DNA of 64,000 bases, taken from Blastococcus sp. DSM 46786 (GTDB lineage Bacteria; Actinomycetota; Actinomycetes; Mycobacteriales; Geodermatophilaceae). A program made the position numbers and the translations under genes. The notes beneath the pieces were generated by a model that saw only the letters and a program-made list of their open reading frames with translations, did not search any database and had not been told where the DNA came from. Positions 7,882 through 16,385 of the stretch are shown here, one piece after another. Numbering within the stretch: position 1 is the first letter of the stretch; each line of letters starts with the position of its first letter. The stretch covers positions 1 through 64,000 of the forward strand of contig NZ_FOAO01000022.1 of NCBI RefSeq assembly GCF_900109665.1, in the 5' to 3' direction.

Positions 7882-8274
7882 TCAGCGGGCGTCGGCGATG
7901 GTGAAGAGGTCGATCAGGCCGGTCACCTCGAGCGGCCGCGTGACGGCGCGCGTGGTGGCGATCAGCCGCAGGGCGACCTCGCGGCTGCGGGCGGACTTCT
8001 GCGTCTCGACGAGGACGGCGAGACCGGCCGAGCCCAGGAACTGGACGCCGGACAGGTCGATCACCAGTTCACGCGGCTGCTGCTCGAGCTGGCTGTCCAG
8101 GGTCGAACGGAGCACGGGAGCGGTGAAGGTGTCCACCTCGCCGACGACCGTGACTGTGACAGCGCCGTCCTCGTCGGTGGAGGTCGACAGCGTGATCACG
8201 TCGTCGAAGGGTGCCTCGGTGCCCTCGGTCGACACGTCGGGCTGCCCCTCGGCGGGCAGGTCGGAAGTGGTCAC
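7882..8274 (-). CDS. STAS-domain anti-sigma factor antagonist
   Basis: A 130-residue protein with an acidic N-terminal ~35 residues followed by a STAS fold: VTVVGEVDTFTAPVLRSTLD, ELVIDLSGVQFLGSAGLAVLVE, and a C-terminal helix region. The serine in FLGSAGL is the position phosphorylated by RsbW-like kinases in RsbV/SpoIIAA proteins. GTG 8274 has GGAG nine bases upstream. It is a natural partner for the anti-sigma factor 3 kb away, but many such kinases occur per genome, so the pairing is inference. Confidence 0.85.
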   Translation of the reverse strand: MTTSDLPAEGQPDVSTEGTEAPFDDVITLSTSTDEDGAVTVTVVGEVDTFTAPVLRSTLDSQLEQQPRELVIDLSGVQFLGSAGLAVLVETQKSARSREVALRLIATTRAVTRPLEVTGLIDLFTIADAR

Positions 8275-8465
8275 GGACAGTGGCTCCTCTCGGCGGACCC
8301 GGGCGACGGGGCCACCCGGACAATCTACCGCTCTGCGGCGCCGGGGACCCGGGCCCCCGGCTCGCGGTGGTCGAACGTGTCGCGTACCGGACCACCTGGT
8401 CCAGCACGTCGCGGCTGCCTGCTGAACCGCTGACCCAACGTAGACAACCGGCCGGGCGCGCGCCA

Positions 8466-8512
8466 ACCCACCCCCCGGAGCGCACCCGGTGGGGGCGCAG
8501 GGGGGGGTGGGT
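8466..8512 (-). terminator. Hairpin after the DUF5709 gene
   Basis: An 11-bp stem of ACCCACCCCCC with GGGGGGTGGGT (8466-8476 with 8502-8512). It lies 26 bases downstream of the minus-strand DUF5709 stop. The G-run arms could also form a quadruplex. Confidence 0.6.
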
Positions 8513-8537
8513 CGGCGGTGCGTGCGGGGGGAGCGGC

Positions 8538-8951
8538 TCAGCCGTCGGTGACGTGGACGGCGGACTCCTCGGGGCCCTCGCCGCCCACGGGCAGGTCCGC
8601 GGTGGCCTCGACGTCGTCGGCGGTGCGGTTGGTGCCCGAGTCGCTGTCGGGGGTGGTCGAGGTGTCCTGCTCCAGCTGGGCGTCGGCGCGGTCGGGGTCC
8701 TCGGCCGGCCGGACGTCGAGCGCGTCGTCGGGCAGCTCCCGCTCCAGCCGCTCGGTCAGCGGCTCGCCGTCGGACTGCTCGCGGGCCGTGGTGCCGAAGT
8801 CCGTGGTGGCGGTCGGCCGCTCGCCGGGCATCGGCTCGAACTGCGGGTCCTCGGCGCGGTCCATGGTGGGGGAGTCGTCCTGCGCCACCTCGGGGATGCC
8901 GTCGTCCTCGGGGAAGACGTCGCGCGCGGTCTGGCCCTCGGGCTGCGTCAT
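8538..8951 (-). CDS. DUF5709-like acidic protein
   Basis: A 137-residue, strongly acidic protein with no hydrophobic segment, predicted to be mostly disordered. The segment PLTERLERELPDDALD resembles the conserved SLDERLA.E.PD stretch of the actinobacterial DUF5709 family. Function unknown. The single-gene unit starts at ATG 8951, transcribed away from the DUF1360 gene, with 193 bases between the starts. No specific regulatory signal was seen. Confidence 0.65.
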   Translation of the reverse strand: MTQPEGQTARDVFPEDDGIPEVAQDDSPTMDRAEDPQFEPMPGERPTATTDFGTTAREQSDGEPLTERLERELPDDALDVRPAEDPDRADAQLEQDTSTTPDSDSGTNRTADDVEATADLPVGGEGPEESAVHVTDG

Positions 8952-9144
8952 GCGGTGCCTCCGTCTCTGCGCGGGTGCGCTCGTGGTTCTCGCCGGCGTC
9001 GCACGGGGGACGCCGCGCCGGTCGGGGGGACCGGCGTCGGACCACCGCCCTACCCGGGTGCCCGGCGGCCATGCGCCGGTGTGCGTCGCCGCACTGCGGC
9101 GGCGGGGGCGGCATGGTCGTGCGCCGGCCGGGTAGCGGGGGGCC

Positions 9145-9720
9145 ATGGCGATCGCAGACGAGGTGCAGCGGGTCGGCGCCCCCCTCCGCCGGTGGGCACG
9201 GACCCAGAAGCGCGAGTACACCCATGGGGAGCCCCGGCCGCTGGGCGGCTCCCTCGGCGCGATGGGCGTGTACTCGAGCCTGGTGGCGGCCGGTGCTGTG
9301 GCGGTGCGCGCGTCGGGCCGCCAGCTGCCCGAGCGGATCCCCTTCGGAGATGCCGCGTTGCTCACCATCGCGACCTTCCGGCTCGCCCGCCGGCTGGCCA
9401 AGGACCCGGTGACCGCCCCGATCCGGGCGCCGTTCACCGCTTTCCAGGGCGCCTCGGGCCCCGCGGAGATCGAGGAGGAGGTGCGGGAGCACGGCGGGGT
9501 GAAGCACGCCGTGGGGGAGCTGCTGACCTGCCCGTTCTGCCTGGCCCAGTGGGTGGGCACGGCCTTCGTCTTCGGGTACGTGACCGCCCCGCGCGCCACC
9601 CGGCTGGCCGCCCTGACGATGACCACCGTGGCCGGCTCCGACGTCCTGCAGTTCGTGTACGACTCGATCCAGAACGGGGCGCTCGCGCCGACGGGGGACG
9701 GGCCGGCCGAGCCGGTCTGA
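9145..9720 (+). CDS. DUF1360 membrane protein
   Basis: A 191-residue protein. It has a basic N-terminal segment, hydrophobic stretches near residues 35-55, 70-80 and 130-170, and a Cys motif LLTCPFCLAQWVG typical of DUF1360 proteins. DUF1360 members are small integral membrane proteins of unknown role, some linked to spore or stress layers in other phyla. ATG 9145 follows the sequence GGGGGGCC. It stands alone between a divergent DUF5709 gene and the Ku gene. Confidence 0.8.
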   Translation: MAIADEVQRVGAPLRRWARTQKREYTHGEPRPLGGSLGAMGVYSSLVAAGAVAVRASGRQLPERIPFGDAALLTIATFRLARRLAKDPVTAPIRAPFTAFQGASGPAEIEEEVREHGGVKHAVGELLTCPFCLAQWVGTAFVFGYVTAPRATRLAALTMTTVAGSDVLQFVYDSIQNGALAPTGDGPAEPV

Positions 9721-9858
9721 CGCCTCGGCGGTCGCTCGTCGGGGGGATCCGGCGCGTCGTTCGCGCTGCCGCGCAGGGCGCTGCGGACCTATCCTGCGAT
9801 CTTGACCCGACTGCGGGCCGGGGACCGCCCGGCGGAACGGGTGCGAGGGAGGCTCGGC

Positions 9859-10893
9859 ATGCGATCGATCTGGCGCGGCGCCGTGTCGTTCGGCCTGGTC
9901 AGCATCGGCGTGAAGCTGTACTCGGCCACCGAGGACAAGGACATCCGCTTCCACCAGGTGCACGCGGCCGACGGCGGCCGGGTGAAGTACCGGCGGGTGT
10001 GCTCGATCGACGGCGAGGAGCTGGAGTACGCCGACATCGCCAAGGGCTACGAGCTGCCCAGCGGCGAGGTCGTCATCCTCACCGACGCGGACTTCGACGA
10101 GCTGCCGCTGAGCACCCGCCGCGAGATCGAGGTGCTCGAGTTCGTCGACCAGGGCGAGATCGACCCGATCATGTTCGAGAAGACCTACTACCTCGAGCCC
10201 GACGGCCCCGCGGCCCGCCCGTACGTCCTCCTCCGCGACGCGCTGGAGAACGCCGGCCAGGTCGCGATCACCAAGATCGCCTTGCGGCAGCGGGAGTCCC
10301 TGGCGGCGCTGCGGGTGCGCGACGGCGTCCTGGTGCTGCACACCATGCGCTGGCCGGACGAGATCCGGCGTCCCGACTTCGGCTTCCTCGACGAGGACAT
10401 CTCGGTGCGGCCGCAGGAGCTCACGATGGCCGAGGCCCTCATCGGCTCGATGACCACCGAGTTCGACCCCTCGCAGTTCACCGACGACTACCGCGAGGCC
10501 ATGACCGCGTTGCTGGAGGCCAAGCAGAGCGGCGGCGAGGTGGCCCAGCCCGCGGAGGTCCCGGACGAGGGCGCCGCCGTCGTCGACCTGATGAGCGCGC
10601 TGCGCCGCAGCGTCGAGCGTGCCCGGGGCGGCGCCGCGGACGGCGGGGCCGCGGAGGCGCCGGCGACGACGGCGACGTCCGCGCGGAAGGCCGCACCGCG
10701 GAAGACCGCACCGCGGAAGACCGCCGACGACGAGCCGGTGGAGAAGACGCCGGCGAAGAGGGCCGCGGCCAAGAAGGCGGCTCCGAAGAAGGCGGCCCCG
10801 GAGAAGGCGGCGGCCGGCCCGGCGAAGAAGACGACCGCGCGGGCCGCCGGCGGCGACAAGCCACCGGCCAAGCGGGCCCGCCGCAGCGCCTGA
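9859..10893 (+). CDS. ku: Ku protein of non-homologous end joining
   Basis: A 344-residue bacterial Ku homologue. It starts MRSIWRGAVSFGLVSIGVKLYSATE, the typical Ku N-terminus, with GAGGGAGG upstream of ATG 9859. The beta-barrel core ends near residue 260. The last ~75 residues are an Ala/Lys/Pro-rich tail with several PRKTAPRKTA-like units, similar to histone-H1-like tails that help Ku move inward along DNA. Ku encircles DNA ends and recruits LigD. The ligase gene starts one base after this stop, so the genes form a tight operon. Confidence 0.95.
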   Translation: MRSIWRGAVSFGLVSIGVKLYSATEDKDIRFHQVHAADGGRVKYRRVCSIDGEELEYADIAKGYELPSGEVVILTDADFDELPLSTRREIEVLEFVDQGEIDPIMFEKTYYLEPDGPAARPYVLLRDALENAGQVAITKIALRQRESLAALRVRDGVLVLHTMRWPDEIRRPDFGFLDEDISVRPQELTMAEALIGSMTTEFDPSQFTDDYREAMTALLEAKQSGGEVAQPAEVPDEGAAVVDLMSALRRSVERARGGAADGGAAEAPATTATSARKAAPRKTAPRKTADDEPVEKTPAKRAAAKKAAPKKAAPEKAAAGPAKKTTARAAGGDKPPAKRARRSA

Positions 10894-10894
10894 G

Positions 10895-11863
10895 GTGGCG
10901 GCGCCCGAGCCGGCCGGCCTCTCGCTGCCGATGCTGGCCGTGCCGGGAGAGCTGCCCGCCGACGACGGCGGCTGGGGGTTCGAGTTCAAGTGGGACGGCG
11001 TGCGCGCCGTCGCCGGGGTCCGCGACGGGCGGCTGAGCCTCTCCTCGCGCAAGGGCGGCGACATCACCGTCCGCTACCCGGAGGTCGGCCGGCTCCCGGA
11101 GGCGCTGGCCGCTCGCGACGCGGTCGTCGACGGTGAGGTGGTGCTGATGGACGTCCGGGGCAGGCCGGACTTCGGCGCGCTGCAGAACCGCATGCACCGC
11201 ACCGGGCCGGAGGTGCCGCGCCTGGCGGCGGCGGCGCCGGTGAGTTACCTGGTGTTCGACCTGCTCGCCCTCGACGGCGCGGACCTGCGCTCCCGCCCCT
11301 ACACCGAGCGCCGGGAGCTCCTGGACGAGCTCGCCCCGGCCGGCGGCCGCTGGGTGCTGACTCCCTGGTTCGCCGGCTCCGGCGCGGAGGTGCTGGCGGC
11401 CAGCGAGGAGAACGGCCTCGAGGGGATCGTCGCCAAGCGGCTGCGCTCCCCGTACCGGGAAGGGGTCCGCAGCCCCGACTGGCGCAAGGTCAAGAACTTC
11501 CTCACCCAGTCGGTCGTCGTCGTCGGCTGGCGGCCTGGCCAGGGCCGGCGCGCGGGCACCATCGGCTCGCTGCTCGTCGGCGTGCCGGACGGCGACGGCC
11601 GGCTGGTCTACGTCGGGCACGTGGGCACCGGCTTCGGTGACCAGGACCTGCGCGATCTGCAGCGTCTGCTCACCCCCCGCCGCACCCCACCCTTCGACGG
11701 CGCCCTGCCCCGCGAGGTCACCCGGGACGCGCAGTGGGTGGAGCCGGACCTCGTCGGGGAGGTCGCCTACGCGGTGTGGACGGCGGAGGGGCGGTTGCGG
11801 CACCCGGTCTGGCGCGGGGTGCGCGACGACCTGGAGCCCGACGACGTGGTGAGGGAGTCGTGA
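10895..11863 (+). CDS. ATP-dependent DNA ligase domain protein of NHEJ (LigD ligase part)
   Basis: A 322-residue stand-alone ligase with nucleotidyltransferase and OB-fold domains. Motif I is FKWDGVRA with the adenylated lysine at about residue 32. Later motifs include VVDGEVVLMD, LEGIVAKRL and WRKVKN, followed by an OB fold (VVVVGWRPGQGRRAGTIGSLLVG). It seals breaks held by Ku. In many actinobacteria ligase, polymerase and phosphoesterase are one LigD chain. Here ligase and polymerase are separate genes, and no phosphoesterase is present at this locus. The GTG start at 10895 is one base after the Ku stop and shares its ribosome loading. Confidence 0.92.
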   Translation: MAAPEPAGLSLPMLAVPGELPADDGGWGFEFKWDGVRAVAGVRDGRLSLSSRKGGDITVRYPEVGRLPEALAARDAVVDGEVVLMDVRGRPDFGALQNRMHRTGPEVPRLAAAAPVSYLVFDLLALDGADLRSRPYTERRELLDELAPAGGRWVLTPWFAGSGAEVLAASEENGLEGIVAKRLRSPYREGVRSPDWRKVKNFLTQSVVVVGWRPGQGRRAGTIGSLLVGVPDGDGRLVYVGHVGTGFGDQDLRDLQRLLTPRRTPPFDGALPREVTRDAQWVEPDLVGEVAYAVWTAEGRLRHPVWRGVRDDLEPDDVVRES

Positions 11864-11897
11864 CCGGAGCGCGCAGCGGCAGCGGACCGGGTGCACC

Positions 11898-12830
11898 GTG
11901 AGCCCCGCCAAGCAGCTCGTGGAGATCGCCGGCCGGCGGCTCGCGGTGTCGAACCTGGAGAAGGTGCTCTTCCCCGAGGTCGGCTTCACCAAGGCGCAGG
12001 TCATCGACTACTACGTGCGCATCGCGCCAGTGCTGCTGCCGCACGTGGCCGGCCGGCCGGTCACCTTCACCCGGTGGCCCGACGGCGTGGAGGGGCAGGC
12101 CTTCTTCGAGAAGAACAGCGCCCGGCACGCCCCCGACTGGGTCCGCCGGGTGCGGCTGCCCAGCCCCGGCAGCTCGCGGGGGCGCGAGACTCTGGACATG
12201 GTGCTGCTGGCCGACGTCCCCGACCTGGCCTGGGCGGCGAACCTCGCGGCGCTCGAGGTGCACGTGCCGCAGTGGCGGGCGGACGACGCGGGGGAGCCGC
12301 AGCTGCCCGACCTGCTCGTGCTCGACCTCGACCCGGGCCCGGAGACCGGCATCGCCGAGTGCTGCGAGGTGGCCGAACGGCTCGGCGCCCGGCTCGAGGC
12401 CGACGGCCTGGACCCGGTGGTGAAGACCTCCGGCTCCAAGGGCATGCAGGTCTACGCGCCGATCGAGACGCCGGCCGACCGCGAGCACCCCAGCCGGTAC
12501 GCGAAGAAGCTGGCGCAGGAGCTGTCGGCCGAGACCCCGGACGACGTCGTCTGGCGGATGGAGAAGGCCCTGCGCCCGGGCAAGGTGCTCATCGACTGGA
12601 GCCAGAACAACCCGGCCAAGACGACGGTGGCGCCCTACTCGCTGCGGGCCCGGGCGGGGGCGACGGTCTCCACGCCGATCGGCTGGGACGAGGTGGACGC
12701 CGTGCGCGACGGCTCGCTCGACCCGGCCGAGCTGCTCTTCACGACCGACCAGGTGCTGGCCCGCGTGGAGGAGTACGGCGACCTGTTCGACGTCGCCGGC
12801 GCCGCGCGCGCCTCCCTGCCCGCGGCGTGA
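11898..12830 (+). CDS. LigD polymerase/primase domain protein of NHEJ
   Basis: A 310-residue archaeo-eukaryotic-primase-type polymerase. Conserved features: [22 protein letters not shown] at the N-terminus, [15 protein letters not shown], the metal-binding LVLDLDPGP (aspartates ~143 and 145), [11 protein letters not shown], and [20 protein letters not shown]. It fills gaps and adds ribonucleotides at broken ends before ligation. It lies 34 bases after the ligase gene, in the same orientation as Ku. GTG 11898 was chosen because the family begins a few residues before the conserved [14 protein letters not shown] segment. Confidence 0.93.
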   Translation: MSPAKQLVEIAGRRLAVSNLEKVLFPEVGFTKAQVIDYYVRIAPVLLPHVAGRPVTFTRWPDGVEGQAFFEKNSARHAPDWVRRVRLPSPGSSRGRETLDMVLLADVPDLAWAANLAALEVHVPQWRADDAGEPQLPDLLVLDLDPGPETGIAECCEVAERLGARLEADGLDPVVKTSGSKGMQVYAPIETPADREHPSRYAKKLAQELSAETPDDVVWRMEKALRPGKVLIDWSQNNPAKTTVAPYSLRARAGATVSTPIGWDEVDAVRDGSLDPAELLFTTDQVLARVEEYGDLFDVAGAARASLPAA

Positions 12831-12851
12831 GCGAGGCGGCACCCTTCCTTT

Positions 12852-12868
12852 TCTTGACTCGCTCAAGA
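12852..12868. promoter_or_regulatory. Dyad upstream of the Fur-family gene
   Basis: TCTTGA (12852-12857), five bases, TCAAGA (12863-12868): a perfect inverted repeat 13 bases before the ATG, in a locally AT-richer stretch. The position suits an autoregulatory operator for the peroxide-type Fur protein encoded next. Confidence 0.55.
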
Positions 12869-12880
12869 CAAGCGCGTTGG

Positions 12881-13378
12881 ATGGACGCGGTGGAGACGAC
12901 CTGGGCGCACCAGCTGCGGGAGGCGGGGCTGCGCGTGACGCGCCCCCGCCTGTCGGTGCTGAGCGTGCTGGCCGACCGTCCGCACGCGGACGCCGGGACG
13001 ATCCTGACCGGCGCCCGCGAGCTGCACCCGTCGCTGTCCCCGCAGGCCGTCTACGGCGTGCTCGAGGCGTTCGTCGCCGCGGGGATCGCCCGCCGCATCG
13101 AGCCCGCGGGTGCGCCCGCGCTGTTCGAGCTGCGGGTGGGCGACAACCACCACCACCTGGTCTGCCGCTCGTGCGGCGCGGTCGCGGATGTCGACTGCGT
13201 CGTGGGCGCGGCCCCCTGCCTGGCCCCCTCGGACGCGGCCGGCTTCGTCGTCGACGAGGCCGAGGTCGTGTTCTGGGGGCTGTGCCGGGCATGTCAGGAC
13301 CGCGACCGCCAGGTCGCGGACGCCGCCGAACCCGTGCAGCTCGAGGAGCACGGGATCCGAGGAGGAGCAGGAGCATGA
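12881..13378 (+). CDS. Fur-family regulator, peroxide (CatR/FurA/PerR) type
   Basis: A 165-residue Fur protein. The winged helix occupies ~15-85 ([41 protein letters not shown]). The dimerisation domain has a DNHHHLVC motif and two CxxC pairs (about C95/C98 and C135/C138), the structural zinc site. It overlaps the catalase start by four bases (ATGA), so regulator and catalase are co-translated. The arrangement matches catR-catalase and furA-katG pairs in other actinobacteria, where oxidation of the regulator releases the operon. Peroxide sensing rather than iron sensing is inferred from the partner gene. ATG 12881 follows the TCTTGA-N5-TCAAGA dyad. Confidence 0.88.
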   Translation: MDAVETTWAHQLREAGLRVTRPRLSVLSVLADRPHADAGTILTGARELHPSLSPQAVYGVLEAFVAAGIARRIEPAGAPALFELRVGDNHHHLVCRSCGAVADVDCVVGAAPCLAPSDAAGFVVDEAEVVFWGLCRACQDRDRQVADAAEPVQLEEHGIRGGAGA

Positions 13379-15036
13379 CCGACGTCGCATCGCAGGGCAC
13401 GGCGCCCAGCCAGGCCGGCAAGCCCGTCCTGACCAACCGCCAGGGCCACCCGGTCTACGACAACCAGAACCAGCGGACGGTGGGCGCCCGTGGCCCCGCC
13501 ACCCTGGAGAACTACCAGTTCCTCGAGAAGATCAGCCACTTCGACCGGGAGCGGATCCCGGAGCGCGTGGTGCACGCCCGCGGCGTGACCGCCTACGGCT
13601 GGTTCGAGGCCGACGGCACCGTGGGTGACGAGCCGATCAGCCGGTACACCCGCGCCAAGCTGTTCCAGGAGAAGGGCACGCGCACCGACGTCGCGCTGCG
13701 CTTCTCCACGGTGGCCGGTGGCCGCGACTCCTCGGAGATGGCCCGCGACCCGCGCGGCTTCGCCGTGAAGTTCTACACCGAGGACGGCAACTGGGACCTC
13801 GTCGGCAACAACCTGGGCGTCTTCTTCATCCGCGACGCCATCAAGTTCCCCGACTTCATCCACTCCCAGAAGCCGGACCCGGTGACCTTCGAGGCGAACG
13901 TCGCCGAGCGGGCGTTCGACTTCTTCAGCCAGACCCCGGAGGCCATGCACATGGTCTCCCTCGTCTTCAGCCCCCGTGGCCTGCCGGCCAGCTACCGGAC
14001 CATGCAGGGCTTCGGCGTGAACACCTACAAGTGGGTCAACGCCCAGGGCGAGACGGTCCTGGTCAAGTACCACTGGCTGCCGAAGCAGGGGGTGAAGTCC
14101 CACACCGCCGAGGACGGCGCCACGGTGCAGGCGCAGACCCTCGGGGCGCACACCAAGGACCTCTACGACTCGATCGCGGCCGGCGACTTCCCGTCGTGGG
14201 AGCTGCACGTGCAGCTCATGAGCGACGACGAGCACCCCGAACTGGACTTCGACCCGCTCGACGACACCAAGGTGTGGCCGGAGGAGGTCTTCCCGCTCCG
14301 CAAGGTCGGCACGATGACCCTGGACCGGATGCCCGAGGACAACTTCAGCGAGAACGAGCAGATCGCCTTCGGCACCGGCGTGCTGGTCGACGGGCTGGAC
14401 TTCTCCGACGACAAGATGCTCGTCGGCCGGACGTTCTCCTACTCCGACACCCAGCGCTACCGCGTGGGCCCGAACTACCTGCAGCTGCCGGTGAACCGCC
14501 CCAAGGTGCCGGTGAGCACCAACCAGCAGGGCGGTCCGATGTCCTACGGCCGCGACGACGTGGGCGAGAACCCGCACGTCAACTACGAGCCGTCGATCAC
14601 CGGCGGCCTGCGTGAGGCCACCTACCCCACGCACGACGAGCAGGGCCCGGTCGTCAACGGCCGGCTCACCCGCAAGCGGATCCCGCGCACCAACGACTAC
14701 CAGCAGGCCGGTGAGCGCTACCTGCTGAGCGAGCAGTGGGAGAAGGACGACCTGGTGGCCAACCTGACCGGGGCGCTGCAGCAGTGCCGCCGCGAGATCC
14801 AGGAGCGGATGGTCTGGCACTTCTTCCTGTGCGAGGACGAGTGGGGTCAGCGCGTCGGCGATGCGCTGGGCATCACCGCGGACGACGTCCGCGGCCTGCC
14901 GCCGCTGCAGACCCAGACCCTGACCGAGGAGGAGCAGCAGCGCGCCGCCAACCTCGGGAAGAACGGCCCGCGCGACGTGACCGGCCTGGTCATGACGCAT
15001 TGCGTGCCCAACGAGCGGGTCGTCGTCGCCGGCTGA
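13375..15036 (+). CDS. Monofunctional haem catalase
   Basis: A 553-residue catalase. The distal histidine is in [12 protein letters not shown] (about H67) and the distal asparagine in LVGNN (~N145). The substrate-channel region is [33 protein letters not shown]. The proximal haem tyrosine lies in [14 protein letters not shown] (about Y356), followed by NYLQLPVN. It converts hydrogen peroxide to water and oxygen in the cytoplasm. The usual NNTPVFFIRD appears as [10 protein letters not shown], a mild variant. It overlaps the Fur-family gene by 4 bases and ends at a very strong 17-bp hairpin. Length fits small-subunit (clade 3-like) catalases with a C-terminal extension. Confidence 0.95.
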   Translation: MTDVASQGTAPSQAGKPVLTNRQGHPVYDNQNQRTVGARGPATLENYQFLEKISHFDRERIPERVVHARGVTAYGWFEADGTVGDEPISRYTRAKLFQEKGTRTDVALRFSTVAGGRDSSEMARDPRGFAVKFYTEDGNWDLVGNNLGVFFIRDAIKFPDFIHSQKPDPVTFEANVAERAFDFFSQTPEAMHMVSLVFSPRGLPASYRTMQGFGVNTYKWVNAQGETVLVKYHWLPKQGVKSHTAEDGATVQAQTLGAHTKDLYDSIAAGDFPSWELHVQLMSDDEHPELDFDPLDDTKVWPEEVFPLRKVGTMTLDRMPEDNFSENEQIAFGTGVLVDGLDFSDDKMLVGRTFSYSDTQRYRVGPNYLQLPVNRPKVPVSTNQQGGPMSYGRDDVGENPHVNYEPSITGGLREATYPTHDEQGPVVNGRLTRKRIPRTNDYQQAGERYLLSEQWEKDDLVANLTGALQQCRREIQERMVWHFFLCEDEWGQRVGDALGITADDVRGLPPLQTQTLTEEEQQRAANLGKNGPRDVTGLVMTHCVPNERVVVAG

Positions 15037-15060
15037 CAGCGGGCGGCACCAGCACGACCG

Positions 15061-15098
15061 CGGCGGGCCGCGACCGGATCGCCGGTCGCGGCCCGCCG
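15061..15098 (+). terminator. Catalase operon terminator
   Basis: A perfect 17-bp GC-rich stem (15061-15077 with 15082-15098) with loop ATCG, 24 bases after the catalase stop. Confidence 0.85.
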
Positions 15099-15190
15099 TG
15101 CGTCGTCCGTCGTCCTCCGGCCCGCACCGCGGCCGGGTGCGTCGCGGGCCGCGCGGTGCCGAGGCCGGTCGTCGGCGTCTCCCTCACCGC

Positions 15191-15230
15191 GGCGCGTCCA
15201 CCCCCACCGCACACCGCGAGGGAGGACACG
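15191..15230. repeat. Repeat sharing a 20-nt core with 63253-63292
   Basis: Bases 15208-15227 are identical to 63269-63288 (CGCACACCGCGAGGGAGGAC), and the 40-base segment matches at about 35 positions. Here the left arm has drifted, so the hairpin seen at the second copy is mostly lost. It lies between the convergent catalase and PAC2 genes. Confidence 0.7.
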
Positions 15231-15287
15231 GCACGATCAGGGAACCTGGTCCCAGCCGGGGAGGCGCCGTCGTCGCCGGGCGGACCG

Positions 15288-15318
15288 GCTGGGCCCGTTC
15301 GGCACGACCGGGCCCAGC
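15288..15318 (-). terminator. Hairpin after the PAC2 gene
   Basis: A 10-bp perfect stem GCTGGGCCCG / CGGGCCCAGC with an 11-base loop, directly beside the PAC2 stop. Confidence 0.7.
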
Positions 15319-15319
15319 G

Positions 15320-16273
15320 TCAGTCCCTCGGGCCCCGGCGGTCCTGGTCGGCGAGGAACCGCTCGAACTCCGCACCGATCTCCTCGGCGCTGGGCACCTC
15401 GCCGGCGCCCCCGAGCAGGTCGGTGCCCTCACGGGCGGCGGTGAAGGAATCGTACTGCTGCTCCAGCGCGGCGACGACGGCGACGTTGTCCGCCGACCGC
15501 GCGATCTGCGCGTCGACCTCGGTGCGGTGCAGGTCGGCCGCCTCGCGCAGCGACTCGGTCGGCAGCCGCAGGCCGGTCAGCTGCTCCAGGTGCTCGAGCA
15601 GCGTGAGCGAGGCGGCGGGGTAGGTGGCCTGCGCCAGGTAGTGCGGCACGTGCGCGGCCACGCCGAAGGCATCCACCCCGGCCTCGCCCATGCGCAGCTC
15701 CAGCAGCGCCGAGACGCTGCCCGGGATGCGCATCTCTCCCCAGTAGACCGGATAGGACTCGATCAGCTGCCGCCGCGTCGCGTGGGCGGTGACGGTGACC
15801 GGGCGGGTGTGCGGCACCGGCATCGGGATCGCCTGCAGCGCGGCGACGGAGGTGACGCCGAGCCGCTCGACCAGGCTGCCGACCGCGGCGACGAACCGCT
15901 CCCAGGAGTAGTCCGGCTCGGCGCCGTGCAGCAGGAGGAACGGTGCACCGGCGTCGTCCTCGACGGCGTACAGCAGGATCTCCGGCGCGGTGAAGGCCTC
16001 GTACCGGTCGGCGTTGAACGTCATGCGGGGACGGCGGGCCCGGTAGTCGACGAGGCTGTCGGCGTCGAAGCGGGCGATCACCTCGTGCGGCAGCCCGGCC
16101 AGCAGGTGCGCGCCGGCGAGCGTGCCCGCGGAGGCGGCGTCGAAGTCACCGGCGAGGTCGTGCACGAGGACGAGCCCCCGGCGTCCGGCCGGGTCGTCGA
16201 CGTCGGCCTCGCGGGCGACGAACGGCTCGGCCGCGGGGAGCAGCTCGACCAGGTCCTCCGGTCGCTGGGCCAC
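15320..16273 (-). CDS. PAC2 family protein
   Basis: A 317-residue PAC2-type protein. Typical segments: LVLVHDLAGDFDAASAGTLAGAHLL, LPHEVIARFDADSLVDYRARRP, LLLHGAEPDYSWERFVAAV, and HVPHYLAQATYPAAS. The C-terminal ~70 residues are helical and end in an acidic region. PAC2 proteins share a fold with proteasome assembly chaperones. In actinobacteria the family is widespread and its role is not firmly known. GTG 16273 is chosen for its GGAGGTG ribosome site 5-11 bases upstream; the longer reading frame lacks one. Transcription is convergent with the catalase operon. Confidence 0.85.
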   Translation of the reverse strand: MAQRPEDLVELLPAAEPFVAREADVDDPAGRRGLVLVHDLAGDFDAASAGTLAGAHLLAGLPHEVIARFDADSLVDYRARRPRMTFNADRYEAFTAPEILLYAVEDDAGAPFLLLHGAEPDYSWERFVAAVGSLVERLGVTSVAALQAIPMPVPHTRPVTVTAHATRRQLIESYPVYWGEMRIPGSVSALLELRMGEAGVDAFGVAAHVPHYLAQATYPAASLTLLEHLEQLTGLRLPTESLREAADLHRTEVDAQIARSADNVAVVAALEQQYDSFTAAREGTDLLGGAGEVPSAEEIGAEFERFLADQDRRGPRD

Positions 16274-16385
16274 GGGGCACCTCCTGTCGGGTGGTTCGGC
16301 GTGACGGTGGATCACGCTGATCCGTAGAGCCGCCGGGCGGGCCGCGGCATTCCCGCGCGGCCGCGGACCCGCCCGGCCGGGTGCG

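Noticed and set aside
9129-9134. GGGTAG before the DUF1360 gene as a second SigF-type promoter
   Set aside because: No GTTT at the proper spacing upstream.
7882-11067. Long minus-strand frame extending from the STAS gene through the DUF5709, DUF1360 and Ku region
   Set aside because: Only the last 131 codons are the STAS protein. The rest is antisense to well-supported genes.
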